From positions 44,925 through 108,924 of the forward strand of contig NZ_VISR01000011.1 of the NCBI RefSeq assembly GCF_007827595.1: a stretch of DNA of 64,000 nucleotides. The letters are read 5' to 3'. The notes below the pieces were generated by a model that worked only from the letters and a program-made list of their open reading frames with translations, had not been told where the DNA came from and did no database searches. Shown one piece after another: positions 8,203 through 17,158 of the stretch. The position numbers and the translations under genes are program-made. The stretch's first letter is position 1, and the number at the start of each line of letters is the position of its first letter. The DNA is from Streptomyces sp. BK340. Lineage in GTDB: Bacteria; Actinomycetota; Actinomycetes; Streptomycetales; Streptomycetaceae.

Positions 8203-11200
8203 TTGAGCGTGACCCTGGTCAACCGGCCCCCCAGGCGCCCTGGCCCGGAGATGCCTTCCGGCGACATTCAGCTGCAGGAGCCGCCGAGTCTGCCGGAGGT
8301 CCAGAGCGGCGCGTCAAACATGATCACCTATGCCCCCATGGCGCTGAGTTCGCTGGGCATGGTCCTGATCTTCATGCGTCCCGGCGGCGGCGCCCTGATG
8401 TATGTGGCGATCGGCATGATGGCGATGTCGGCCGTGGGCATGCTGGTGGCCCAGCTGTTTCGCAGCTCCAGCGACCGCAAGAGCCAGCTGCGCTCCGAGC
8501 GTCGCGACTACCTGCGCTATCTCTCGCAGATGCGCCGCCAGGTCCGGACCACGATCGACCGGCAGCGGGCGGCTCTTGCCTGGCGCCATCCGGACCCGAC
8601 GGCACTGTGGTCACTGGTGCGCACCTCCCGTCTGTGGGAAAGGCGCTCATCCCACCCGGACTTCGGGGATGTGCGCATCGCGGTCGGCCGGCAGCGGCTG
8701 GCCACGAAGCTCGCACCGCTGTCTACCAAGCCCGTGGAGGATCTGGAGCCGCTGTGCGCCCATGCCCTGCGCCGGTTCATCCACGCCTACGGTTCGGTGC
8801 CGGACCAGCCCATCGCGGTGTACCTGCGCGGTTACGCGCAGGTACTGGTGCGCAGCGAGGACGAGGACTCCGAGGCGGCGCGGGCGCTGGTGCGCGCCAT
8901 GGTGGCCCAGCTGTCGGTCTTCCACGCCCCCGACGAACTGCGCGTCGCCGTGGTCTGCGAGCCCGACCAGCGGGCCGTCTGGGAGTGGACGAAGTGGCTG
9001 CCCCATGCGCTACACCCTGTGGACACCGACGGTGCGGGTGCGCTGCGGCTTGTCGCGAGCAGCTTCGCCGAGGCCGAGCAGCTGCTCGGGGACGAGTTCG
9101 CCGGACGTCCCGCTCATGAGGCGGACGCGCAGCCGGGTCCGGACGAGCCGTACACCGTGGTAGTGCTCGACGGTCCCCGGGTCCCGTCGTCGAGCCGGGC
9201 GGCACTCGCCGGGTACCGCAACGCGACCGTGATCGACCTGGGCGGGGCACTCGACTGGAAACCCGACAGGCAGGTGCTGAGGCTGCGCATCAACGAGGGC
9301 GTCCTGGAGATGGTCGGTGCCGACCGCAACCGCAAGGACGACATCACCGTCCTCGGCCGTCCCGACGCCCTGTCCCACGCCGCCGCCAGCAGGCTCGCGG
9401 CCCTGATGGCGCCTTACCGCCTGGGGGACTCCACCGACAGCAGCGAGCCGCTCGCGAAGGACTTCGAGCTCACTGCCCTTCTCGGCATCAGGGACCTGCT
9501 CGCCCACGATGTCCAGAAGGCGTGGACTGAGCGTCCCGCCCCGGAACGGCTGCGGGTCCCGCTCGGTGTCGCCGCCGACGGGTCGCCGGTGGCGCTGGAC
9601 ATCAAGGAGTCCGCGCAGGGCGGTATGGGGCCACACGGCATGCTCATCGGTGCCACCGGATCGGGAAAGTCGGAGCTATTGCGGACCCTGGTTCTGGCAC
9701 TCGCCCTCACCCACTCCTCCGAGACGCTCAATCTGATCCTGGTGGACTTCAAGGGCGGAGCGACCTTCCTGGGACTCGACGAACTGCCGCACACCTCCGC
9801 GGTCATCACCAACCTGGAGGACGAAGCGGCGCTGGTCGACCGGATGCGCGACGCCCTCCACGGCGAGCTGGTCCGCCGCCAGGAACTCCTGCGCCGGGCG
9901 GGCAACTACAGCTCGGCCCTGGAGTACGAAACCGCCCGCGCCGCGGGCACCCCGCTCAACCCGCTGCCGACCCTCTTCGTCGTGGTCGACGAGTTCAGTG
10001 AACTCCTTGCGGCCCACCGGGACTTCATGGAGCTGTTCATCATGATCGGCCGTCTCGGCCGAAGCCTGGGCGTGCACCTGCTGCTGGCCTCGCAGCGCCT
10101 CGACGAGGGCCGTATGCACGCCTTGGAGTCCCACCTGTCCTACCGCATCGGTCTGCGTACGTTCTCCGCGATGGAGAGCCGCGGCGTCCTGGGTGTCCCG
10201 GACGCCTACCAACTGCCCTCACAGCCCGGAAACGGCTTCCTGCGCAGCGACATCTCGACGCTGACCCGCTTCAAGGCCGCATATGTGTCGGGCACCTACC
10301 GCCAGTTCCGTCGGGCCGTGGCCCAGGAAGCGGTCGCCCAGCAGGTAGTTCCCTACGGCACCACCTACGTCGTCCCTCGTCAGCCCGTCGAACAGCCGCA
10401 GGAGGAAACCCCACAGGAGGAGGCGGAGACCAGGAGCCTGCTCGAGGTCGCGGCGGCCCGGCTGCACGACGCCGGGCCGCCGGCCCACCAGGTGTGGCTG
10501 CCGCCCCTGGAGGTGCCGCCGACACTGGACGAGCTCCTGCCGCCCCTCGCCCCGCACTCGCAGTTCGGGCTGACCACGGACGGCTGGGCAGGACGCGGCG
10601 CGCTCACCGTACCGGTCGGCGTGGTGGACCGTCCGTTCCACCAGATGCGGGAGCTGCACGTGGCGAACCTGTCCGGCGCGGGCGGCCACGTCGGTATCGC
10701 AGGTGCCCCGCAAGGCGGCAAGAGCACGCTGCTGCGCACTCTCATTACCGCGCTCGCCCTCACCCACACCCCGCGCGAAGTGCAGTTCTACTGCCTCGAC
10801 TTCGGCGGTGGCACCCTGTCATCGATACGCGACCTGCCGCACACGGGAGGCGTCACCGGCCGGCACGACGCCGAGCGGGTGGCCAGGACCATCAGCGAGA
10901 TCAACAGCATCATCGACCGGCGCGAGCAACGCTTCGCGGCCGAGGGCATCGACTCCGTCGCCTCGTTCCGCCAGCGCCACGCCGCCGGAGAGTTCTCGGA
11001 CGACGCGCACGGAGACGTCTTCCTGGTCATCGACGGATGGAACACCCTGCGACAGGAGTTCCCCGACCTGATTCCGATCCTCACGCTGATCGCCGGACGC
11101 GGCCTCAACTACGGAGTGCACCTGATCGTCGCCGCGACGCGCTGGGCCGAGATCACCAGCGGACTCAGGGACCAGCTCGGCACGAAGTTCGAGCTGCGCC

Positions 11201-12186
11201 TCGGCGACCCGGTGGACTCGGTCATCAACATGCGGGCAGCGGCCAAGGTTCCCAAACTTCCGGGACGCGGCCTGACCGACGAGCACATGCACTTCCTCAC
11301 GGCACTCCCCCGTATGGACGGCTCGGGCCGCCTGGACGACCTGGGCGAGGCCATCGGCGATCTGGTGAACGCCGTCTCCGAGCACTGGGACGGCCCGCGG
11401 GCCCCTGAAGTCCGGATGCTGCCGCTGCGGCTGGAGGCCGCCTCGCTCCCGGCCCCCGAGGGACGGCTGCGCGTCGCCATCGGCCTGGAGGAGACCGGGA
11501 TCGCACCGCTGTGGCACGACTTCGAGGAGACACCGCACCTGATGGTGCTGGGCGACAGCGAGACGGGCAAGACCAATCTGCTGAAACTGCTCCTCTCCGG
11601 CATCCGCCGCGCCTACACGCCCGAAGAGGCCAGGGTCATGCTGGTCGACTACCGCCGTGAGCTGTACGACGCCGTCCCGGACGAGTACCGGCTCGGGTAC
11701 GCGGTCTCGGTCGACATCGTGCGCCAGTTGGTGGACGGGACGACACGGGCCATGCACACCCGTCTACCGAAGGCCGAGATCAGCCCGGCACAACTGCGCC
11801 GACGGGACTGGTGGACCGGCCCCGAACTCTTCGTCGTCATCGACGACTACGACCTGGTAGCCACCAACTCGGGTACTCACCCCTTCGGACCGCTCCTCGA
11901 GTACCTAGCCCAGGGCACCGAACTCGGACTCCACCTGATCATCGCCCGCAGCGCCAACGGCGCCGCACGGGCCATGGGCGATCCACTGCTGCGGCGGCTG
12001 CAGGAAGTCAACACCCCCGCTGTGCTCTTCTCATGCCCGCCGTCGGAGGGCTATCTGTTCGGCAACGTCAAGCCCCGGCAGCTGCACACCGGTCGTGCCC
12101 TACACATCACACGGCGCCGGACGATCCAGCTGCAGACCGGCTTGCTGACCGAGCAGGAACCGGACACAGGCGACCCCACCACCTGA
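8203..12186 (+). CDS. eccC: EccC, type VII secretion ATPase with three FtsK/SpoIIIE domains
   Basis: The start is TTG 8203, six bases after GAGGAG, giving 1327 residues beginning LSVTLVNRPPRRPGPEMPSG, the classic EccC N-terminus; an ATG 42 bases upstream is less likely. Two transmembrane helices lie at about residues 39-58 and 63-86. Three ATPase domains follow. The first has Walker A GATGSGKS at 483-490 and Walker B LFVVVDEF; the second has GAPQGGKS at 834-841 with VFLVIDGW; the third has GDSETGKT at 1117-1124 with LFVVIDDY. EccC recognises ESX substrates and drives their export. It is a single fused protein, not the split EccCa/EccCb form. All three P-loops look intact. The next gene, 137 bp downstream, is probably in the same operon. 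Confidence 0.97.
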   Translation: MSVTLVNRPPRRPGPEMPSGDIQLQEPPSLPEVQSGASNMITYAPMALSSLGMVLIFMRPGGGALMYVAIGMMAMSAVGMLVAQLFRSSSDRKSQLRSERRDYLRYLSQMRRQVRTTIDRQRAALAWRHPDPTALWSLVRTSRLWERRSSHPDFGDVRIAVGRQRLATKLAPLSTKPVEDLEPLCAHALRRFIHAYGSVPDQPIAVYLRGYAQVLVRSEDEDSEAARALVRAMVAQLSVFHAPDELRVAVVCEPDQRAVWEWTKWLPHALHPVDTDGAGALRLVASSFAEAEQLLGDEFAGRPAHEADAQPGPDEPYTVVVLDGPRVPSSSRAALAGYRNATVIDLGGALDWKPDRQVLRLRINEGVLEMVGADRNRKDDITVLGRPDALSHAAASRLAALMAPYRLGDSTDSSEPLAKDFELTALLGIRDLLAHDVQKAWTERPAPERLRVPLGVAADGSPVALDIKESAQGGMGPHGMLIGATGSGKSELLRTLVLALALTHSSETLNLILVDFKGGATFLGLDELPHTSAVITNLEDEAALVDRMRDALHGELVRRQELLRRAGNYSSALEYETARAAGTPLNPLPTLFVVVDEFSELLAAHRDFMELFIMIGRLGRSLGVHLLLASQRLDEGRMHALESHLSYRIGLRTFSAMESRGVLGVPDAYQLPSQPGNGFLRSDISTLTRFKAAYVSGTYRQFRRAVAQEAVAQQVVPYGTTYVVPRQPVEQPQEETPQEEAETRSLLEVAAARLHDAGPPAHQVWLPPLEVPPTLDELLPPLAPHSQFGLTTDGWAGRGALTVPVGVVDRPFHQMRELHVANLSGAGGHVGIAGAPQGGKSTLLRTLITALALTHTPREVQFYCLDFGGGTLSSIRDLPHTGGVTGRHDAERVARTISEINSIIDRREQRFAAEGIDSVASFRQRHAAGEFSDDAHGDVFLVIDGWNTLRQEFPDLIPILTLIAGRGLNYGVHLIVAATRWAEITSGLRDQLGTKFELRLGDPVDSVINMRAAAKVPKLPGRGLTDEHMHFLTALPRMDGSGRLDDLGEAIGDLVNAVSEHWDGPRAPEVRMLPLRLEAASLPAPEGRLRVAIGLEETGIAPLWHDFEETPHLMVLGDSETGKTNLLKLLLSGIRRAYTPEEARVMLVDYRRELYDAVPDEYRLGYAVSVDIVRQLVDGTTRAMHTRLPKAEISPAQLRRRDWWTGPELFVVIDDYDLVATNSGTHPFGPLLEYLAQGTELGLHLIIARSANGAARAMGDPLLRRLQEVNTPAVLFSCPPSEGYLFGNVKPRQLHTGRALHITRRRTIQLQTGLLTEQEPDTGDPTT

Positions 12187-12323
12187 CCACCTGCCTTCTC
12201 CCTGACCAGATCGCATCATCGTCCGCACCGATGAACCCGTACCCGTCCCGATCCCGTTGTCCGTAGCGCCCGGATCACAACCGCGCTCCGGCTTCCCATC
12301 ACACAGCAGTGGAGGCACGCCCG

Positions 12324-14930
12324 ATGCCCGAGGCCGTTCCCCGCGCCGGCCATGCCATGGGAGCCACCCCCGGCAGCACCGAACTGCACCAGGTCGGGCC
12401 CCACCTAGTCGTCGCACCCGCTTCGGCACTCCAAGGCCCGCTGATGAAGTACGTAGCGGAGCTGCCTTCCGATCCCAGGACGCTGATCTTGCTCGCCGCC
12501 GCACCCGACGCGGCATTGGCTCTTCGCACGCAACTGCCGTTGATCAGAGCAATCACCAGAGCGCGAAGCGTCGAGACCGTCGTCCTCGCCGCTTCGGGTC
12601 TGGCCACACCCGACCAAGACGGCCGGCTTCCAGCCGAGAACCTCGCGGCTGAGCTGGAGGTTCCGGTTGCGGCCCCAGACGGTCTGGTCTCCGTGCTGTC
12701 CGGCGGGAGGATCCGGGTCAATGCGCCTGGTGCCGCGGGCAACACGCCCGATGGCCTGACGCCGTCGTGGTGGCTGTGCGAGCCCCACCGGACACCCCGA
12801 CGACTCGGCAGGGTCTGGCCGACGTCCGCCGCGGACAACGAGCCCACCACCTCTCAGAGCAGGCCCAAGGTGCGGACACCTGATGTCGCACGCTCCGATC
12901 CTCCCCGGCGTGCCGCGGCGGGTCCGGCGAGTGTCATCGAGCTGTCCGAGGGCTACTGGATCACCACTGATTCCGATCCCTCCCCGCTGCCTCCCGGCGC
13001 GGTCGGGGCGGCCTCGGCGGGTCCGGACGCCCTGGCGGTGATCATCGGGTCACCCGAGACGCCCTGTGTCCACCCGGACCTACTCGCCGAGGCCGTCGAC
13101 GGGTTGGCCAAACCAACACGCCACGTGCTGCTCAGCGCCCCCTGGTCGCCGCCTGCCCTCCTGTACGACATCGCGGCGCGACTGGCGGGGCGCCTCGGAC
13201 AGCCTGTCAAGGTGACCCCAGGACTGCCGTTGAGCGGTATCGACGGGCCCTCCCCGTGGATCCTCGACGCCGAAGGATTCCCCACCTGGGAGCCTTACCT
13301 CACCGAACTCACGGCTCACCCAGGACGCGGACGCATCCTGCCCACCGCCTGGCGCCTGCCGATGGCAGAAGCCCGCGAAGAGGGCCGCGCCGTCTTCACG
13401 GGGTTCGCCGACTGGCACCGAGCCGCCTTCACTGCGTTCACCGACTGGCAACTGGAAGCCATACCCTGCGGGATCTGGCTACGCCCACAGGAAGGCAAGG
13501 CGGACGGGGGAGTCCGGTTCCGGGCCGCCGACCCGCGAAAGCCCCTCCTGGTCATCGGCGACGAATCCCACCCCGTCCCCAAGGAGATCTGGGACGGTGT
13601 CGAGGACATCATCCAGCGCCTGGACCGCCGCGCAGACCGCCGGATGGGCCTGCTGGTACCCAACCTCGACGACCGCGCCCCGCAAGCCGTCGCCCGCTTC
13701 GTCTGCCGCCTCCACGACTTGGTGTGGGTGGAACCGAGCCGGCCCGATCGCGCCGTTCCGGTCGCGGTTGCCCAGCCGCAGCCGGTTCTCCCCGCTTCCG
13801 TGCCCGCCACGGAGAGCACACGATCGCTTCCTCCCGTCGCGGGCTCGGAGAGCCCGCCCGGCCCGGTGCCCGGCACGCTTCCGTTCACCGCGAGCCCCAC
13901 GTCCCCTACCAGTCCGAGCACTCCCTTCGGCGGACTTTCATCAGCGAACGGACGCCCAATCCAGGACATCCCGCTCCCGCCCTTGCCCGTTGACTCCGGC
14001 TCCGGGAAGGCCGCACCCCTGGCAGAGCCGACGCACAAGACGCTGGACAGCGCCGGGGAGCCGTCCGAAGCCGCAGGGACCGCCAGAGCCCCGGAGCCTG
14101 CCCCACCGAGCCCTCCGACAGCCACTCACCGCCTGCATGTCTTCGCGCCGGAGACGTTCGCCCGACTTGCGGGGATGAGCACCGATGCGGAGCGCGCTGC
14201 GTTCAGGTCACTTCTCGGCAGCCACTACGTGCGCTACGCCAGTCGCGCCGACCAACTCGCGACGCGTCTACCGGGCCTGCGGTCGTCCCGCGATAAGGAC
14301 ATCACACCGGATCTGGTCGCGGCTCTCCTGTACAGCACAGATGCGGGTATTCCGGTCAGCTGCGACGAAGTGGTATCCCTGGCTCGCAACGGCAACGCCG
14401 GAGAATTGGCTGCCTATTTGGCCTGTCTTGGCTCGGGCCTGCTTCGGCTGCCGGTTCATCACGGCGGCGTTCTGCTGGGTGCCGAGGCCGACGCACAAGA
14501 GCTGGCCCATTACCAGGTCGGCACCGTCCTGGTCGAGCCCGCGCCCATGGTCGGTCTGCCTCGCGCGGACGCAGCCCTGGACGCGCCCGTCGAATTCGTC
14601 GTGTGGTCGACGACGGGCCGCCGCACCTCCCTCCTGGGCGGTCCATGGGTCGTATTCGGACCGGGTACGCGGTTCTCCGTAGTGGGCGTGGAGCCCGGCT
14701 CGAAGGCATCACGGCCCACACGCGTCCTGCTCCGCGACATCGGTGCGTCACTTCCCTCCCCCGCGCAGGACCGGCGAGTCACCGATCGCGACCGATCGGC
14801 GCAGGAGCGCCTGCGGCGCTGGCTGGAGCAGCGGGACAGCGTGGACCCTCAGCAGCGGCAGCGTGTCGAGAACCCCGAGCGATTCCGGCTCACTCCGGGA
14901 CTCGCGCGGGTGGCAAGTGCTCGGCCGTGA
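12324..14930 (+). CDS. 868-residue protein: ESX/peptide-export shared domain plus ADP-ribosyltransferase-like C-terminus
   Basis: ATG 12324 is eight bases after GGAGG; an ATG 15 bases earlier lacks a site. I cannot assign a named family. Residues about 20-470 are homologous to the 450-residue protein at 32575-33927, sharing VGPHLV-AP, SWW-C, GYWITT, LLSAPW, LYD-xARL, WEPYLT-LTA, EA-PCG-WLR and VRFRAAD. A Pro/Ser-rich linker (about 480-600) follows. Residues about 600-830 resemble the actinobacterial ADP-ribosyltransferase fold (VEFVVWSTTGRRTSLLG, GPGTRFSVVGVE, RVLLRDI). The usual catalytic Arg strand reads LPVHHGGVLLG and the expected Glu before the FGPGT turn is not evident, so activity is doubtful. 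No signal peptide or membrane helix. Its position after eccC suggests a cytoplasmic accessory, effector or substrate-handling role. Confidence 0.85.
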   Translation: MPEAVPRAGHAMGATPGSTELHQVGPHLVVAPASALQGPLMKYVAELPSDPRTLILLAAAPDAALALRTQLPLIRAITRARSVETVVLAASGLATPDQDGRLPAENLAAELEVPVAAPDGLVSVLSGGRIRVNAPGAAGNTPDGLTPSWWLCEPHRTPRRLGRVWPTSAADNEPTTSQSRPKVRTPDVARSDPPRRAAAGPASVIELSEGYWITTDSDPSPLPPGAVGAASAGPDALAVIIGSPETPCVHPDLLAEAVDGLAKPTRHVLLSAPWSPPALLYDIAARLAGRLGQPVKVTPGLPLSGIDGPSPWILDAEGFPTWEPYLTELTAHPGRGRILPTAWRLPMAEAREEGRAVFTGFADWHRAAFTAFTDWQLEAIPCGIWLRPQEGKADGGVRFRAADPRKPLLVIGDESHPVPKEIWDGVEDIIQRLDRRADRRMGLLVPNLDDRAPQAVARFVCRLHDLVWVEPSRPDRAVPVAVAQPQPVLPASVPATESTRSLPPVAGSESPPGPVPGTLPFTASPTSPTSPSTPFGGLSSANGRPIQDIPLPPLPVDSGSGKAAPLAEPTHKTLDSAGEPSEAAGTARAPEPAPPSPPTATHRLHVFAPETFARLAGMSTDAERAAFRSLLGSHYVRYASRADQLATRLPGLRSSRDKDITPDLVAALLYSTDAGIPVSCDEVVSLARNGNAGELAAYLACLGSGLLRLPVHHGGVLLGAEADAQELAHYQVGTVLVEPAPMVGLPRADAALDAPVEFVVWSTTGRRTSLLGGPWVVFGPGTRFSVVGVEPGSKASRPTRVLLRDIGASLPSPAQDRRVTDRDRSAQERLRRWLEQRDSVDPQQRQRVENPERFRLTPGLARVASARP

Positions 14931-15089
14931 ACGACCGAGCCTGTTGACTCGGTTCGTACGGTTCTGTTTGCCGGGACTTTTACAGAAAGCCCCGGCGTTC
15001 ACGCCTCTGTTGGAAAATCCGTGAACCGGTGATGATGAGTGTGCCGGGCTGCCGTGATCGGTCTGTTCGCCGATCGAGGGTGGGGCTGG

Positions 15090-15765
15090 ATGTCGCTGGA
15101 GCCGCGGGCTGATCGCGAAGTGCCGGAGCTGACTGCGCGTGGGGTGCGGTCTTCATTCCCGATGGGGACGCTTGCGGCCCGTGTTCGTGAGGCGATCGGT
15201 CTGCCGTTCGAGGATGAGTCCTTTGCCGGGGCTTTCCCTGGACGGGGGCGGTCGGCGGTCTCCCCCGGAGCATTGGCGCTGGTGCCGCTGCTGCAGTATG
15301 GCCGAAGGGCTGACCGACCGGCAGGCCGCTGACAGGTCCGCGCCCGGATGGACTGACGTTCCTCCTCGGTTTTGAGCTCGACGACCCTGGGTCCGACCTC
15401 TCGCCGTCCTTGCGACTTCAGTACCCAGCTGATCGAGTTCGGCCTCGAGGGAAAAGGTCCTTGAGCGAATCTAGGGGCTCGGGCTGCTGCACACGGGAGG
15501 CCGGCGGACCAACTCCACCCACGTGCTCGCTCCGGTGCGGACTTCGAACCGGATGGAGTTCGTCGGAATCCCTGCAGGCTGCCCTGCAGGCCCTGTCGGC
15601 GGCGGCCCTGGCTGTCCGCGCGGGTCACCGCCGACTGGGTCAGACGATACGGCGCCCGGGTCGACTCCTAGCGCTTCCCCGAAGAGGAGAACATGCGCAA
15701 GTACCACCGCGATGGCGAGGGAGGTGCGCTGGCGGGGGGCAAGGACCTCCCGCCAGGCAGATGCC
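15090..15765 (+). pseudogene. Decayed IS1182-type transposase
   Basis: Fragments in different plus-strand frames join into a familiar IS1182-family N-terminal half: MSLEPRADREVPELTARGV from 15090, GALALVPLLQYG, then MAEGLTDRQAADRS in another frame, FELDDPGSDLS, STQLIEFGLEGKVLERI followed by a stop, LGLLHTGGRRTNSTHVLAP, VRTSNRMEFVG and finally RVTADWVRRYGARVDS. At least four frameshifts or stops are needed, and the catalytic C-terminal half is missing. No clear terminal inverted repeats were found. It marks an old insertion at the right end of the ESX locus. Confidence 0.75.
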
Positions 15766-15777
15766 AGTCTTCTCTCC

Positions 15778-17010
15778 CTATGACCCCGATGCCCCGGGAA
15801 TCCAATAGTCGCCAGACATGACCAGGTAGACCAGCATCTTGATCGTATCGGTGTAGTAACCGTCTCCGAACCGATGGCCTGCCAGCTCCTGCCAGATGCG
15901 ATTCGTCCAATCCTGGTCACCCGCAGCCATGGCGGCCGGCCCGGCCGCGGCTCCGGCCTCCGCGGCCCGGTCCTCCCCGTACGGCCTGCAGTCGAGTGTC
16001 AGGTGCGGGTTGATCTCGGCGGGAACGGATCCGGACACCGACTTGAGGCAGGCCGACTCCTTGCTTGCTGTGGACAGGGAACTCGCCGCGGTACTGCGGC
16101 CGTACAGCAATGCGTCGGTGCCAAGGTGCCAGGGCACACGCAGGGAGTTGTAGCCGACGAGGTTGTCGGGCTGATTCTCCTGATAGTCGGCAGGCGCCGG
16201 TACGGGCGCAGTGGTGTCAGCATTGACCACGTAGTCGGACAACAGACCTGTGTCAGCGGAGTTGGCGCTGGTGAATGCGTCGATGACTGCCTCAGTACGC
16301 CTGACCACCTTGTTCCAGTCGTGGTCACGATCGAATGCGGCGAAAGTACGCAGGTGGTCCAGCATCATGTCACTCGGGCGAGCATCCGTATAGGGCCCGT
16401 CGTCCTCGCACTTGAGGTGTCCGTCAGGTGCGACGTCATGACGATAGACACCGGCGAGCCATGCCTTGGCATCAGAGGTGTAGCCACCCCACTGACGGTC
16501 GGCCAGGATCAGGCCGTAGCCGACGTCCAGGTCTCCGTCGGTGGCGGCGTCAGGGGTGTCGCGATCGGCGTACTTGCAGGTCCGGCCGTCGAGTCGCCAC
16601 TGCATCATGCCGTACTGGTCGCGGTGACGCCTGACCAGCTGCCACAGTCCGTCGAACTCGGCATGTGCGTCCAAGTCATAGCCGGCCATCAAAGGGATGA
16701 TGTTCATGCCGTATCCCTGGGATTCGGAGACGGGACCGCCGTGGCTGCCATTGTCGTCATCCTTGGTGGACACGTAGTACTCCCCGGGATGACACCCCTG
16801 GACAAGGTAGGTGGCCTTCCAGGAGTCATAGTGCTTCTTCACCGCGGCGTCACGCTCCGCCTGCGAGACCGAGGGCATGACGCCGACCGCATATTTCTGG
16901 TGGTGGGGGAAGGAAAGCTTAGGCGGGGAGTCCGAGGGTGATGAAGTGCAGGACGTCATGGTTGCCATGAGCAGGCAGATCGCGACCACATACCTGGCGG
17001 CACCCATCAC
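15778..17010 (-). CDS. Glycoside hydrolase family 8 lipoprotein (endoglucanase/chitosanase type)
   Basis: A protein of 410 residues from GTG 17010, eight bases after GAGGAA; ATG 17007 is an equally possible start. The N-terminus is a signal peptide ending in a lipobox-like M-T-S-C21, so it is probably a surface-anchored lipoprotein. The GH8 signature VSESQGYGMNIIPLMAGYD carries the likely proton donor E96. The conserved LMAWR-like MMQWRLDG and the DATDGDLDVGYGLILADRQWG segment follow and supply the second acidic site. It would cut beta-1,4-glucan, xylan or chitosan endo-wise; the exact polymer cannot be told. It is 148 bp downstream of a sugar kinase on the same strand, consistent with polysaccharide use. 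Confidence 0.88.
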   Translation of the reverse strand: MMGAARYVVAICLLMATMTSCTSSPSDSPPKLSFPHHQKYAVGVMPSVSQAERDAAVKKHYDSWKATYLVQGCHPGEYYVSTKDDDNGSHGGPVSESQGYGMNIIPLMAGYDLDAHAEFDGLWQLVRRHRDQYGMMQWRLDGRTCKYADRDTPDAATDGDLDVGYGLILADRQWGGYTSDAKAWLAGVYRHDVAPDGHLKCEDDGPYTDARPSDMMLDHLRTFAAFDRDHDWNKVVRRTEAVIDAFTSANSADTGLLSDYVVNADTTAPVPAPADYQENQPDNLVGYNSLRVPWHLGTDALLYGRSTAASSLSTASKESACLKSVSGSVPAEINPHLTLDCRPYGEDRAAEAGAAAGPAAMAAGDQDWTNRIWQELAGHRFGDGYYTDTIKMLVYLVMSGDYWIPGASGS

Positions 17011-17158
17011 TGCGAACGTTCCTCGTGCCGTGTCCACATCGATCCCTGTTCAGCTTTGTGTCCGGTGGCCGTATCGGCCCGGGTGAATCGTGGTGGGTAC
17101 CACTGACGCCATTCCAAACAACTGCCAAGCCCCTTGCCGGGGAGGCTGCCGTACCTGG

